Source of the DNA: CAVTJX01 sp963735175
Lineage (GTDB): Bacteria; Electryoneota; RPQS01
Reading direction: 5' to 3'
NCBI GenBank assembly: GCA_963735175.1
Contig: CAVTJX010000013.1
Coordinates: 1 to 32,404, forward strand
DNA: 32,404 bases
Shown here: piece by piece, positions 17,616-27,992 of the stretch
How the letters are laid out: each line of letters starts with the position of its first letter
How positions within the stretch are numbered: the stretch's first letter is position 1
Made by a program: the position numbers and the translations under genes
Notes under the pieces: generated by a model
What the model saw: only the letters and a program-made list of their open reading frames with translations
Databases searched by the model: none
What the model was told of the DNA's origin: nothing

Positions 17616-18423
17616 CGGACAAACTCCCCATTTCTCTCGTCGTGATCACGCTCTAATGAAGCGGCCAACCTTGCCCGCTGCCTGCGGGCCGCCGATTTCT
17701 GCCGCGAAATCATCATCGTCGACTCCGGCTCCACCGACGCCACACTGGAGATCGCCGCCGACTGCGGCGCGCGCATTTTGCACCGCGCCTGGACCGGCTA
17801 CCGTGACCAGAAGAATTTCGGCACCGCCGCCGCGACGCAGCCGTGGGTGCTTTGCATCGACGCCGACGAAGTGGTCTCGACAGAATTGCGCCGCGCCATC
17901 GTCGACGCTTTCCGCACGGATCCCGCCGTCGACGCCTTCGAAATCAATCGCCATAGTGTGTATGCGGGCCGGCTTATCAATCACGGCGGGTGGTACCCGC
18001 AGTGGCGGCTTTTCCTCTACCGCGTGGGCAAGGCCGAGTGGGCCGGCGCCGAGCCGCACACCACCGTCGAGTTTCACGGCACTCGCAAAACCCGGCTGGA
18101 CGGCGACCTCTTATCACTACACCTACGCCGACATCCGCCAGCACATCCGCAAGAATGTCTGTGCGGCTTACGACGGCGCCGTTGCCATGCACAATCGCGG
18201 CCGCCGAGCCACGCCCGCCGATTTCCTGCTGCGCGCACCGTGGTCTTGCTTTCGCAGTTATATTCTGCAGCGCGGCTTTCTCGACGGCTTCTACGGCTTC
18301 GTCATCGCCGCCTCCGCCGGTTTCTACACGTTTCTCAAGTACGCCATGCTGCATGAGATGAACCACCGGCACCGCCACCAGCCGCTGCCGGACGCCATTC
18401 CCGAGTCGAAGCCCCGCCGCTGA
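17612..18423 (+). CDS. Glycosyltransferase family 2, WaaE/KdtX-like LPS core enzyme, two frameshifts
   Basis: Adds a sugar to the LPS inner core in related proteins. It starts at ATG 17612 (PISLVVITL). An inserted T at 17654 creates an immediate stop; removing it gives VVITLNEAANLARCL. GT-A motifs follow: EIIIVDSGSTDATLEIA and LCIDADEVVS (DxD), then GGWYPQWRLFLYR, the hallmark of the WaaE branch. A second inserted T at 18111 breaks the frame; correction gives GDLYHYTYADIRQH. The C-terminal part has amphipathic and hydrophobic segments (FLDGFYGFVIAASAGFYTFL) for membrane association. About 270 residues. Its TGA overlaps the next ATG. Confidence 0.87.
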
Positions 18424-19402
18424 TGCGCATCTCTGCCCTGCTCTTCCGCCGCGTGGGCGACAGCCTCCTGGCCACACCCGCGCTGCGCGCCCTGAAGGCA
18501 CAAGATCCCACCACCGAACTTGACGGTGATTGCCGAACCGCAGGTAGCCCGCGTTTTCGCCGGCAATCCTCACGTCACGCGGGTGCTGATGATCGACCGC
18601 GCGCCCTCGGTGTTAACGCTGGCCGCCGCGCTCCGTGACGCAGGCCGCCCGGACATCACCCTCGATTTTTTCTCCGATCCGCGCAGCGCCCTTGCCTGCT
18701 TGCTCGAGCGGCGCACGCCGCCGCGCGGGCATCGGCCGTCGCTGGGCCTTCACCAATTCCATCTCGCGGCAGGATCCCGCGCATCCCGTCTACAGCGCGC
18801 AGCACAAGCTGCAACTCGTCACAACCTTGGGCATTCCCGCATCGGATCTGAAAACGGAATTCTATCTGAACAGCGACGACCACGAATTCGCCGCCGCCGC
18901 CTGGGACAAGCGCGGCTGGAAGGAGACGACATCCGTTACCGCTTTCTTCGTCCATAGCCGCCGCGAGTACAAACGCTGGCCCGCTGACGCCTTCTGCGAT
19001 GTCATCCGCCGTCTGCTCGAAGAGCGCCTGTCCACGCCGCTGATCCTCGCGACGCCGGGCGATGAAAGTGCCGTCGCCGAAGTTCGCGCGCGCTCCGCTC
19101 TGCCGGCAGAAAACGTGCTGCCGATTCAGGACCTCGGCCAGCTTGGCGCGGTGCTTGCGCGCTGCCGCCTGCTCATCGGCAACGACGGCGGCCCCAAACA
19201 CGTCGCCGTGGCGCTCGACATTCCCACGGTCACCATTTTCGGTCCCGACCCGTCCGAATATTGGACACCGCCCGATCGCACGCGCCACATTGCCATTACC
19301 TCCAGCGGCAACGGCGCGTCCGGCCAAGGTCCCGTTAACGACGTGTCCGCCGAGGCCGTCTTCGCCGCCGCCCGCTCACTGCTGGAAAGTGCACGCTCGT
19401 GA
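18423..19402 (+). CDS. Glycosyltransferase family 9 (heptosyltransferase-like), two frameshifts
   Basis: GT9 enzymes transfer heptose to LPS core from ADP-heptose. The N-terminus ISALLFRRVGDSLLATPALRA has the family RxGD motif. The C-terminal domain carries GNDGGPKHVAVALDIPTVTI and FGPDPSEYW. Indels are near 18515 (ELTVIAEPQVARVFAG resumes) and at 18706, an extra G after CTC (SGARRRAGIGRRW resumes). About 326 residues after correction. The donor and position cannot be told from sequence. Its stop overlaps the next gene's GTG (GTGA). Confidence 0.87.
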
Positions 19403-20329
19403 GCGCCGCGCCCATGTCCATTCTCGCCTTTCGCAACGGCTCCATCGGCAACACTCTCGCCGCCGTGCCCGCCTTGCGCGCGCTGCACATGCGCTATCCG
19501 GAGGCACGGCTAAGCGTCGTCGTCGATCCCGTCGGCCAGCAACTGCTTGAGCATTGCCCGTGGATTGCGCGCCTGATTGTCTATGACAAGCACGGCCGCG
19601 ACGGCGGTTTTGGCGGCTGGTGGCGCGTCGTGCGCGAATTGCGCTCCGTGGCCCCCACCCACGCCGTACTTTTCAAGCGCTTCTTTCGCAACGGCCTGCT
19701 CGCGCGGCTTTCGGGCGCGCCCATCCGCGCCGGATTCAACACCGCGGGCCGCGCCCCATTTCTGAATCGCACCCAGCCCTACGACGAAACCGCTCCGGTC
19801 GTCGATCTGAACCTGCGCCTCGCCGCGCTGCTGGGCGCGCCGCCCGCAGGCCGCGAATTGGAAGTATTTTTAACGGATGCCGACCGCCAGTATGCGCGGG
19901 AGATCCTTTCCCAGCACAGCCTTGAACCCAAGCACTACCTCGTTGCGCACTATGGAGGTTTGACCACCGCGCCCGATTATCTGCCCGTCGAGCGATTTGC
20001 CTTGCTGCTGCGCGCGCTCAACGTGCAGGATGAGCCGGTGCTGCTCTATCGGTCATGGCCGCAGCGAAGCCGCCAGCGCCGACGCGATTGCCCGGCATTA
20101 TCCGCCAGCCATTCCCCGCAGCGGACTGCCGCTCCGTACCACCGCCGCGCTGATGGCAACTGCGCGCCTGTTCCTCGGCTTCAACTTCGGTCCCGCGCAC
20201 ATCGCCGCCGCCGTCGGCTTGCCCGAGTTCATTCTTCATCGTCCCGATGCCCGCGCGCAGGCCGAAATCCGCAAGCTGGTGCCCGCCGACGGAACTCGCT
20301 CACCCGCTGCTGCCGCCGCCGCTGGATGA
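19399..20329 (+). CDS. Second glycosyltransferase family 9 gene, frameshifted, 3' end uncertain
   Basis: The N-terminus SILAFRNGSIGNTLAAVPAL is a GT9 opening with RNGSIGN in place of RxGDxx. The C-terminal domain shows LIGHGRSEAASADAI after removing an extra T at 20047, then FLGFNFGPAHIAAAVGLP, matching the family's donor-site turn. The start is GTG at 19399 (ATG at 19414 is possible). The stop at 20329 belongs to the frame as read. Correcting a further suspected indel near 20292 (VPADELAHPLLPPPLDDEAA) would extend the protein to about 20400, close to the next gene. Its closest relatives may act on O-antigen or other surface glycans. Confidence 0.78.
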
Positions 20330-20415
20330 CGAAGCCGCCTGGTCCCGTTTCTTGGCAACATTCACGCCCTCGCCGCCACCTTTTCGCCGCAACCTTCTTC
20401 TCCCCCGCGTGGATC

Positions 20416-21388
20416 CTGGACATCGTCTCGATCATCATTCCCAACTTCAACGGCGCGCACTATCTATCGGCGTGCCTGTCGTCGCTCGTCGCCCAGAATA
20501 TTGCGGCGCACCGCCTCGAGATCGTGCTGATCGACAACGCCAGCACCGACGCGAGCGTCGCCATTATCGAGCAGCAGTTCCCCGCCGCGCGCATCATCCG
20601 CAACGCGCAAAACGTGGGATTCACTTCGGCGGTCAATCAGGGCATCGAAGCTGCGCGCGGCGCCTACATTCTGCTGTTGAACAACGATACCGAGCTGCAG
20701 CCTGACGCGCTCCACGTACTGCTGGAAGCGCTGGAGTCCGGACCGCCCGAACTGGGCGGCGTGCAGCCGCTGCTGCTCCGCGCCTCCGATCCGGCGCTCG
20801 TCGACAGCGCGGGGATCGCCCTTGAACCGCGCTTCCGCGCCCGTGACGATCTCCACGGCGCGCCCCGCGCGCTCGCGCCGGCGTCACCCACGGAGATCTG
20901 GGGCCTCTGCGCGGGCTGCGCGCTCATCCGCCGGTCCGTGTTCGACGTTTGCGGCGTGTTCGATCCCGATTACTTCGCCGAATGGGACGATGTGGATTTC
21001 AGCCTCCGCGCCCGTTGGTGCGGTTTTCATTTTCTGCTGGTTCCCGCGGCTACGGTGCTCCATTACCCGCTCGCCGACCTCCAATCGCCTCCCCGCGGCC
21101 AAGCTCGCCCGCCATCGCCGTAATCAGCTCTTTACCATGTTGAAAGCGCTGCCCTCGGGCATGCGCGGCCGGTTCATCGCCTACCGTCTGCTGCGCGACT
21201 TTTCCATGCTCCCCCATTATCTCCGCCATCGTGAACTGCGCGTGATGATCGGCGTCTGGTATGAAGCCTGCGTGATGCGCGGCGTCATGCGCGCCCGGCG
21301 TGCGGAACTCTTCGCGCAGGCCACGCGCTCCCCACGTCAGATGCGCGCCGAACTCCGGGATTTCATGCGGCGGGGTGCAACCCGTTGA
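20416..21388 (+). CDS. Glycosyltransferase family 2, rhamnosyltransferase-like, one frameshift
   Basis: An inverting GT-A enzyme. The N-terminus DIVSIIIPNFNGAHYL is followed by EIVLIDNASTDASVAI, NVGFTSAVNQGIEAARG and LLLNNDTELQPDAL, the pattern of WbbL-like rhamnosyltransferases. Later FDPDYFAEWDDVDFSLRARW supplies the acidic catalytic segment. An extra C at 21082 after CTC breaks the frame; corrected, ADLNRLPAAKLARHRRNQ leads into a basic C-terminal tail. The start is unclear: the codon before DIVSII is CTG (20416) and no ATG is in frame nearby. Its stop overlaps the TTG start of the next gene. Confidence 0.84.
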
Positions 21389-22249
21389 GCGCGCAACTTT
21401 CCATCGGCGTTGCCATTCCTGCCTACAACAATCCGGATAGTCTGCGCCGCTGCCTGCAATCCGTCGCGAAATATGTTCCTGAAGTAAAGGTGGTGGTGGT
21501 CGATGACAGCGGCAATGGCACGATCGCACGCGCGCTGCAATCCGAGTTCCCCGCGGTCATCTGGATTACTCACGAGCGCAATCAGGGCTTCGGCCGCGCT
21601 GCGACCGCCGCTGTTTTCAAATGCCCGACGGACATCGTGATTCTGCTGAACGACGATGTGGAGATGTTGAATGACCCCTGCCCTGCGCTGCAAACCGCGT
21701 TCGCCGATCCCCAGCTCTTTGCCGCCACCTTCCGCTCGCAGACGGCCGCGGGCGAGCTTCGTGAAGGCGCAAAGCGCCTCGCGTGGCCGTTTGGCGTGCC
21801 GCGCATTCTGCACAACCCCTGCGACCAGCGAACCGAACGAGGCAGCCATTTCCCCTCGGACTACGCCGTCGGGGGTCATGCCGCTTACCACCGCCAGCGG
21901 TTTCTGGATCTGGGTGGATTCGATCCGCTTTTCGATCCTTTTTACTGGGAGGATGTAGACCTTCTGCCGACGCGCCTCGCGCTTGGGATGGTCGACGGTC
22001 TACCTTCCCGCCATTGAAGTTCGCCACGATGAGCACGGCGCCATTCGTTCCACCTTCGACGCCGCTCGCATCCGCGAGATCACGCTGCGCAACCGGCTGC
22101 TCTTTGCCTGGCGGCATTTGCCGTGGTATCTCTGGCCGCTGCACGTACTGGCCCTCAGCTTCGAGCTGCTGGCGTCCGCCCTTTCGCGCCACCGTGTCTT
22201 CAAGCGCGCCTTTTTCGCCGCGTGGCAGCGACGTCGATCCTCATCATAA
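21385..22249 (+). CDS. Glycosyltransferase family 2, one frameshift
   Basis: Last gene of the glycan cluster. TTG start at 21385 within TTGA shared with the preceding stop. GT-A motifs: SIGVAIPAYNNPDSLRRCL, VKVVVVDDSGNGT, HERNQGFGRAATAAV, VILLNDDVEML and DPFYWEDVDL. An inserted base near 21974 shifts the frame; corrected, the protein continues as RLGWSTVYLPAIEVRHDEHG and ends with aromatic-rich helices (LPWYLWPLHVLALSFELL), which suggest membrane contact. About 288 residues. The acceptor is unknown. Confidence 0.84.
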
Positions 22250-22283
22250 AAAGCGCCCGGGAATCACTTCCCCGGGCTTTTTT
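22248..22283. terminator. Bidirectional terminator between the GT cluster and the ECF ATPase genes
   Basis: aaaaagcgcccggg (22248-22261) pairs with cccgggctttttt (22271-22283), with one mismatch and a loop of about 9 bases. A and T runs flank it, so it can work in both directions. It overlaps the stop codons of both convergent genes. Confidence 0.85.
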
Positions 22284-22978
22284 ATGCCGTCTCCAATCCA
22301 TAGGCCGTCAGCAACTCCGGCCGTGCCAGCAGTTCCCCCGTCGCCCCCGACCACGCCAGTGCTCCCCCCGCCATCACCCACGCACGCCCTCCCAGGCCGC
22401 GCATCAAATCCAGATCGTGCGTCACCACCACCAGAATGCGCTTCTGAATTCACCCATCTCCGCAGCAGCGTCACCATCCGCCGGTGATAATCCCAGTCAA
22501 GGCCGATCGTCGGTTCGTCCAGCACCAATAGCTTCGGCTCACGCGCCAGTTGCAGCGCAATTGCCGCCAGCCGCCCATAACCTGCCGAAAGATGATACGG
22601 ATGCTTCGCGGCAATCGCTGCAAATGGAATGCCAAGCTGCGCAAAATAATCCGTCTTCAGGGTTGCATCATTCCCCGTCCAGTGCTCCAGCTCCGCTCGC
22701 ACCGAATCTTCAAAATAGATGCTCTCCGGAAACTGAAACACGTACGCAATCTCACCGCGCTGTTCGCTCACCGCGTGGCCATTCAGCAGCACCGTTCCCT
22801 GCTCGGGTGGCAGCATCCCCGCCAGCAGATAGCTGAGCGACGACTTCCCCGAGCCCGACGGTCCGCAAATCACGTGCGCGGTTCCCGGCGCAAATTCGGC
22901 GCTGACCCCGTTCACGGCGCTCCGCACACCGCCGCGATAGCGCCACGTATAACTCACGTTGTCCGCCCGCAAATTCAC
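22282..22978 (-). CDS. ECF-type ABC transporter ATPase, second subunit (EcfA2-like), one frameshift
   Basis: One of a pair of energy-coupling-factor ATPases. The Walker A loop is GPSGSGKSS, the Q-loop region is AYVFQFPESIYFEDSV, the signature is LSAGYGRLA (a variant of LSGGQ) and Walker B is LLVLDEPTIGLD. An inserted base near 22451 breaks the end; corrected, NSERILVVVTHDLDLM supplies the switch His. About 232 residues, short for the family. GTG start at 22978 overlapping the upstream TGA (GTGA). No T subunit lies downstream, where the convergent GT cluster ends. Confidence 0.85.
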
Positions 22979-23652
22979 GATGGTAGCGCCCCCGTCTCCC
23001 GCAGTAATTCCCGGCGCGTACACTCCCGTACGGATGCCGCTTCCAGCAGCAGGTAGCGCTGCGCTTCCGGAAGCTGCCGGGTATGCGGCAGCACCCACAA
23101 CAGTCCGCATTGCTCGCGTACCTCATCCACCCCACGTAACAGTTCGCGCCGCGACGGCGCATCGAGAAACGAATCAGGTTCGTCCAAGAGCAGAAACGGC
23201 GGCGCCCACGCCATCGTCGCCGCCAGCGCCACACGCTGCTTTTGCCCGCCCGAAAGCGCCTCCGGCGGCGAAGACGCCAGTTCCGTCAACCCAAAGCGCG
23301 TCAATAAGCCTGCCACCACGCGCCGAATCTCGCGCGGATCCTCCCCGCGCAATTCCAACCCCAGCGCAATCTCTTCTTCCACCGTCGGCGCGATCATCTG
23401 ATGATCCGGATTCTGAAACAATATCCCCACGCGGTTGCGCGGGGATTCTTCGCTCTCGCCATGAATGTAAACGCGTCCGCCCGTCGGCGGCAGCAATCCT
23501 GATAGGATGCGCAGCAGTGTCGTCTTACCGCTCCCGTTCCGTCCCACCAGCACGACGCGCTCTCCCGTGCCCAGATTCAGACTTACATCCGTCAGCAGCG
23601 GCGGCTGCCCCGCAAATCCGAAGCTTACATGCTCGGCTCTAAGCTTGCGCAT
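22975..23652 (-). CDS. ECF-type ABC transporter ATPase, first subunit (EcfA1-like)
   Basis: About 225 residues, intact. The start is taken as ATG 23652 (MRKLRAEHVSFGF), which overlaps the end of waaA by 14 bases; an earlier in-frame start would add 20 unrelated residues. Motifs: Walker A GRNGSGKTT, Q-loop GILFQNPDHQMIAPTVEEEI (the FQNP-D-Q pattern typical of ECF ATPases), signature LSGGQKQRVALA, Walker B FLLLDEPDSFLD, switch WVLPHTRQ. The usual Walker B neighbour T is replaced by D-S. It energises uptake of a vitamin or metal, not identifiable here. Confidence 0.88.
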   Translation of the reverse strand: MRKLRAEHVSFGFAGQPPLLTDVSLNLGTGERVVLVGRNGSGKTTLLRILSGLLPPTGGRVYIHGESEESPRNRVGILFQNPDHQMIAPTVEEEIALGLELRGEDPREIRRVVAGLLTRFGLTELASSPPEALSGGQKQRVALAATMAWAPPFLLLDEPDSFLDAPSRRELLRGVDEVREQCGLLWVLPHTRQLPEAQRYLLLEAASVRECTRRELLRETGALPS

Positions 23653-24925
23653 CCAGCGCCTCGCGCAGCCGTTTGGCAATCCGCCGCGACGCCCCGGCGC
23701 GTCCTTCGACAAATGCCCGCGCCGGTGTTCGCAGTACGGCGTCGAAATCCGGCCGCGTCAACCAATCCGCCAACAGCGTCGTCACCTGTCTCCGACCCGT
23801 CACCACCGCCAGGATTTTTTCCTGCTCCGCCATGCGCGCTTCGTGCGAGACGCCGATGTTCAGCCCGGTCATCACCGGCAGCCCCGCCGCCATCGGTTCC
23901 AGCACACTGTGCACACCCTTGCCGAAGCCGCCGCCCACATAAGCGACCTGCCCTACACGGTAAAGATCCGCCAGAATTCCCGTGCGATTGATCAGCAGCA
24001 CTTGCGCGTCGGCGGCGTTTTGCTTCTGGTCCACGTCGCGCAATTTCAGGTTATATTGCGAACATAAATCCTCGATGCGCGCCTTCGCCTTCTTCGACGG
24101 ATCGTGCGGTACGATCACGGTCAGGAGTCCCGGTACGCGCTCGGCCAGTTCGCTGAGCACCGGCAGCAGCAGTTGCTCGTCGTCCGCGTGCGTGCTGCCC
24201 GCTACCAACACGGGCCTCCCCGCGCATGCCGCCTCAACCCCCTCCGGCAGCGGCGCTTTGCGAGCGATCCGCGCCAGCACACGGTCAAAGCGCGAGTCGC
24301 CCATGGCCTCCACACGCACGCTGTCGCCAACGATGAAACGCGCCCGCGCGGCGTCCTCCGACGACACCGTCATGATTTCCGCAAACGCCGCATACACCGC
24401 CGCATGAAACTGCCGCGCCACCGGCCAGAGCCGTAGTGACTTTGCGTGGAAGTTGCCGTTGATCAGGAACGTCGGAATGCCACGGTCGTGCGCCTGCCAC
24501 ACGAGGTTCGGCCAAATGTCGTGCTTCGTGATCGCCACCACCGCCGGTTTGAGCGCGTCGAGATACCGCTCCACGTCTCCCGCGGCGTCAATCGGACTGT
24601 AATCGGCGAAATCGAAGTCTGTGCCCTTCTGCGCCGCAGCCCGCGCCGACGGCGAAAAATAGCTCACCGCCAGCGCCACCTGCGCGCGGTCGAACTCCTG
24701 CGCCAACGGCCGCAGCGCCTCCAGTTCGCCCGCCGACGCGCAGTGAAACAACACCACCGGACGCGCTTCCTTCTGCCGGAACAATGCCACGCGTTCCACC
24801 AGACCCACGCGCCCCGCCAGTCCCGCGCGCACCTTCGGAATGAACGGCGCAAAAGCGCGTGATCCTCCCCACAGCAGCGGGAGGATCATGCGATTATAGG
24901 CCGCACGGTAAAACGCGGAACTCAA
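23639..24925 (-). CDS. waaA: 3-deoxy-D-manno-octulosonic acid (Kdo) transferase
   Basis: Transfers Kdo to the lipid A precursor, an early step of LPS core assembly. It opens with an N-terminal membrane-anchor-like stretch (FYRAAYNRMILPLLWGG). The first domain has VLFHCASAGELEALRPL with the catalytic Glu, then HDIWPNLVWQAHDRG and FLINGNFHAKSLRLW. The second has LVAGSTHADDEQLLLPVL and AYVGGGFGKGVHSVLEP followed by MAAGLPV. The start is placed at TTG 24925, 10 bases after GGGAG, because the family begins at this point; the frame stays open upstream into the preceding GT9 gene. About 428 residues, normal length. Confidence 0.92.
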   Translation of the reverse strand: MSSAFYRAAYNRMILPLLWGGSRAFAPFIPKVRAGLAGRVGLVERVALFRQKEARPVVLFHCASAGELEALRPLAQEFDRAQVALAVSYFSPSARAAAQKGTDFDFADYSPIDAAGDVERYLDALKPAVVAITKHDIWPNLVWQAHDRGIPTFLINGNFHAKSLRLWPVARQFHAAVYAAFAEIMTVSSEDAARARFIVGDSVRVEAMGDSRFDRVLARIARKAPLPEGVEAACAGRPVLVAGSTHADDEQLLLPVLSELAERVPGLLTVIVPHDPSKKAKARIEDLCSQYNLKLRDVDQKQNAADAQVLLINRTGILADLYRVGQVAYVGGGFGKGVHSVLEPMAAGLPVMTGLNIGVSHEARMAEQEKILAVVTGRRQVTTLLADWLTRPDFDAVLRTPARAFVEGRAGASRRIAKRLREALDAQA

Positions 24926-25941
24926 TGTGATTCTGCTCCCGATATCCGTACAAAGCCGCTTGACAGCGGCCAGGACCATCAAGGATGAAGTCTCAAGCAT
25001 ACAACGAAAATGACCTTCCGGACAATGCTCGCCGCCGATAGCCGTGCACGGACGGCAATACAGACCGTGCTCCAGCACTTCAGCGCGCGCGCGATATGGA
25101 TAAAAACCGAATGCTTCCACCGTGGGGCCGAAGATCGCCGCGACCGGCGTTCCCACTCCCGCCGCCAGGTGCATCAGCCCCGAATCGTTGCTCTACCACC
25201 GCCGCCGCCTGTGCAAAAATCGCCGCCGCTTCCACAATCGTGCGACCGGTCAGCGCCACCGCTCCGTCAACCGCGCGGGCAATCTCGCCCGTTAGCGTTT
25301 CCTCGCCGGGACCGCCCACAATCAATACGTCAAATCCTTCACCGCGCAGTCCATGCCCCAATTCCGTCCAGCGCTCCGCCGGCCAGCGCTTCGTCGCATG
25401 CCGCGCTCCCGGACACAGCGCCACGAAGCGCGCGGCGTCCAGTCCCAGCGTCGGTAAATACGCGGCGGCCCATTCGCGCAACGCCTCCGGTGTCACCAGC
25501 TCTAACCCGCGGCTCGTCGTCGATCGCACCCAGCCGCGCCATCGCGTCGAGATATCGCTCTGGCACCGCTTTCACGCCACCGTAGAGATTTTTCTTGAAA
25601 CGGATCAGCAGCCAACGCCGCAGCCGGTAGCGCTTAGCCTTGGTCCATATCACCGGCAGCGTCGTGGCCCGCAGGAATGCGCTGCGCGGACTGTTCTGCA
25701 AGTCCACCAGCACGGCGTAGCGCCGCGCCAATTGTCCGCGCAGCCGCCACAATCCGCCAAAGCCCTCGCTGCGGTCAAACGTCAGCACGCGGTCCGGGCC
25801 CGGAATCAGCCGCGCCGCATCTGCGTATTCCGCGGCCACCAGTAAATCGATCGGACTTTCCGGGAACCGCGCCCGCAGGCTCCGCAGCGCCGGCGCGGTC
25901 AGTAAAATGTCGCCGAGCGAGGAGAACCGGATGACGAGCAC
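24922..25941 (-). CDS. Glycosyltransferase family 9 (heptosyltransferase-like), frameshifted
   Basis: The N-terminus VLVIRFSSLGDILLTAPALR is the classic GT9 start. The C-terminal domain reads CPGARHATKRWPAERW, then NDSGLMHLAAGVGTPVAAIF and RPCTAIGGEHCPEGHFRC. Extra T residues (plus strand) at 25503 and 25194, both after CTC, break the frame. GTG 25941 is the start that needs no correction; ATG 25972, overlapping the apbE stop, becomes usable if one more base is removed near 25955. As read, the 3' end stays open into waaA; a +1 shift would end it at TGA 24922, overlapping the waaA TTG. It probably acts with WaaA on the LPS inner core. Confidence 0.84.
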
Positions 25942-25971
25942 CGGCTTCTTGCTAAATCCGTCTGACTGACA

Positions 25972-26981
25972 TCACTTCGCGATTTCAAAATGCCCAGCCA
26001 GCGTACCCGCTTCCGCCGCTTTACTTCTCCGCCTTGCAACAGCACATAGCCGTTGACCACCGCCTTGCCTGTCGCGTCAAAACCCTCGCCGCCATTCACA
26101 AACATGGCATAGGCCAACGCCTGCGCGGTCGCCGCGTCCGCGGCCTGCACGATGGCGCCCGAGTACTTTTCCGCCGGCAGACCCGTACGCGGGTCGAGCA
26201 GCGAGTGATACGCCTTGCCAGCGGCGTTAAACCTGCCTTCGGTCGACGCCGCCAACGCCACACCGCCCGCCGGTACCCACACCGATGCCCACGCGCTGTC
26301 GCCCTTGGCCGGATTCGGCAGCGTCACGCGAAAGCCGCGTTTGTCGGGCGGATCACCCATTGTGCGGTACACGTGCGGTGTTCGGATCACCGCCGTGTGA
26401 ATTCCCTTCGCCGCAAGCTTTTCCGCCGCCAGATCCAGCGCGTACCCCAGCGCGATCTCGCGCACGTCAAACCGCATTCCCTTGCGCGCGAGCAGGATCG
26501 ATTCCCCGCCACAAACATGCCGCCGTTCGCTACCAACGCCTTGGCGGTGTCCAACTCGGCCTGTGTCGGAACCCGCTGGGAATCGAATCCCCAGATATCG
26601 AGCATGGGACCGTAGCGAATGTCAAAGGCCTGCCCCGAAGCGTCGTACAGACGCAACGATTTCATCAGCATTTCGAACACCGGCGGATCGGCGGTAATTG
26701 ACTGCTGCCCGGCTCCGCGTGATATGCCTGAAACCTGGTTGTCCGGGCCTTGCTGCAACACCTTCTTGTCCCAGTCCGCCATCTGTGCGAAGATTTCCGC
26801 GTAGAGCGGCTGCATGTCTTTGAGCTTGATGCCGGGATCAAACACCGTAATCGTCACATTGGTGCCCAGCACCTGCCGCGTTTCCGTCGGCGCGACCTTT
26901 TTGGCGCAACCATCAGCAGCGCGAGTGTCAACACCAGCGCCGCGAACACCAGACATCGGAAGTTCCGGTGGAATGCCACAT
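25972..26981 (-). CDS. apbE: FAD:protein FMN transferase (ApbE), lipoprotein, frameshifted
   Basis: Attaches FMN covalently to target proteins such as Rnf/Nqr subunits, outside the cytoplasm. The N-terminus encodes a hydrophobic signal (LVFAALVLTLALLM); restoring one missing base near 26905 gives a lipobox-like LLMGCAKK. Family motifs: TRQVLGTNVTITVFD, FDIRYGPMLDIWGF, YHSLLDPRTGLPAEKYSGA and ALAYAMFVNGGEGF. A base is also missing near 26500 (between AGN and LARKGMRFDVREIALGY). The start is ATG 26981 or GTG 26979 behind AAGGAA (26988-26993). The reading frame as given runs on to 25899; a shift near 25985 would end it at TGA 25972. Total about 335 residues. Confidence 0.87.
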
Positions 26982-26996
26982 GGCCGTTTCCTTACA

Positions 26997-27992
26997 CTAT
27001 TTTCTTCGGTCCAGAGACTGTTCAATAAAATGGCTTAAGACTCCGCGCGCGGTCGGATTTCCCAGCGGTTCAATGGCCGACAGCGCTTCAGACGCTAACC
27101 GTCTTGCTGCCGCCTGCGCCCGCTTGATGCCGCCCTGCGATTGCACGAACGCCACCACATCCTCCACCTTCGCGGCGCTGAGTTTGCCGTCATTCAAAAG
27201 CCGCGTGACCTTGCTCCGCTGCCGTTCTTCCGGAAGACTCTCAACGCCAGCAGCAGCGGCAACGTATACTTCCTGTCATGAAGATCCCGCCCTGCCGGTT
27301 TACCCAGCAGTGCGCACGTGCCCGCGAGATCCAGAATATCGTCGCGAATCTGAAATGCCAGCCCGAATTTTTCGCCAAAGCTCGCCAGCGACGCGCGCTC
27401 TTCTGCCGATCGGCCCATAGTCAGAGCGCCGAGCTCCGCCGCCGCGTGAAACAGCGCCGCGGTCTTGTCTGCGATCATCGAATAATAACTCTCCGCCGTC
27501 AGATCGCGTTCGCGCTGCCGTATCCATTCCTTCAGTTGGCCCTGCACAATCCGCCGCGCCGTCTCGGCCAGCAGCGCCACCAGCTCCAGATTGCGGTTTT
27601 CCAACGTCGCCTGCAGCGAGTGCGCCAGCAGATAATCGCCGAACAACACCGCGTACTTGCTGCCCCAAAGCTTGTTGAAGGACGGCAGCCCCCGCCGTAC
27701 GTCCGCGCCGTCCAGCACGTCGTCGTGCACCAGCGTCGCCGTATGCAGCAGTTCCACAATCGCCGCCGCGCGATACGTTAGTTCCGTGGGCTCGCCGAAG
27801 AGCCGCGCGCACGCCAGCGTCACGAACGGCCGCGTTGCCTTCCCCCGCGCCTTCACCACGTAACGCGCGCCCTGGTCAATCAGAAACACGTCGCTCCGCA
27901 GCCGCTCGCGCAACTTCTAATCGGAACCGCGCCAAGTCCTTGTCCAGGCGGCGCTGCAAGTCCCTCAGAGCGGCGTCGGACGCGGTGTCCAT
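26997..27992 (-). CDS. Polyprenyl (all-trans) diphosphate synthase, two frameshifts
   Basis: Builds long-chain prenyl diphosphates for quinones or carrier lipids from FPP and IPP. The first Asp-rich motif is HDDVLDGADVRRG and the second QIRDDILDLAG; GKATRPFVTLACARLFG and KYTLPLLLAL are also typical. Start ATG 27992 (MDTASDAALRDLQRRLDKDL), overlapping the tyrS stop. An extra base near 27911 separates this front end from LRERLRSDVFLIDQG; a base missing at 27242 separates the last 80 residues (LPEERQRSKVTRLLNDGKLS). About 332 residues after correction. It may consume isoprenoid units made from HMG-CoA by the operon at 8159-4758. Confidence 0.89.

Noticed and set aside
17612..18423. Programmed +1 frameshifting at CTC codons, as in prfB (CTT TGA), to explain CTC-T-AA at 17654 and similar sites
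   Set aside because: Indels also occur at GAG on the coding strand and some are losses. Many intact genes here contain numerous CTC codons without shifts. A DNA-level artefact explains this better.
5742..20420. Association of frameshifts with GGATCC/GAATTC restriction sites (for example near 8998, 9499, 20411, 22447)
   Set aside because: Only a few indels are close to such sites, and several of these can equally be placed at CTC or GAG. Not enough support for cloning junctions.
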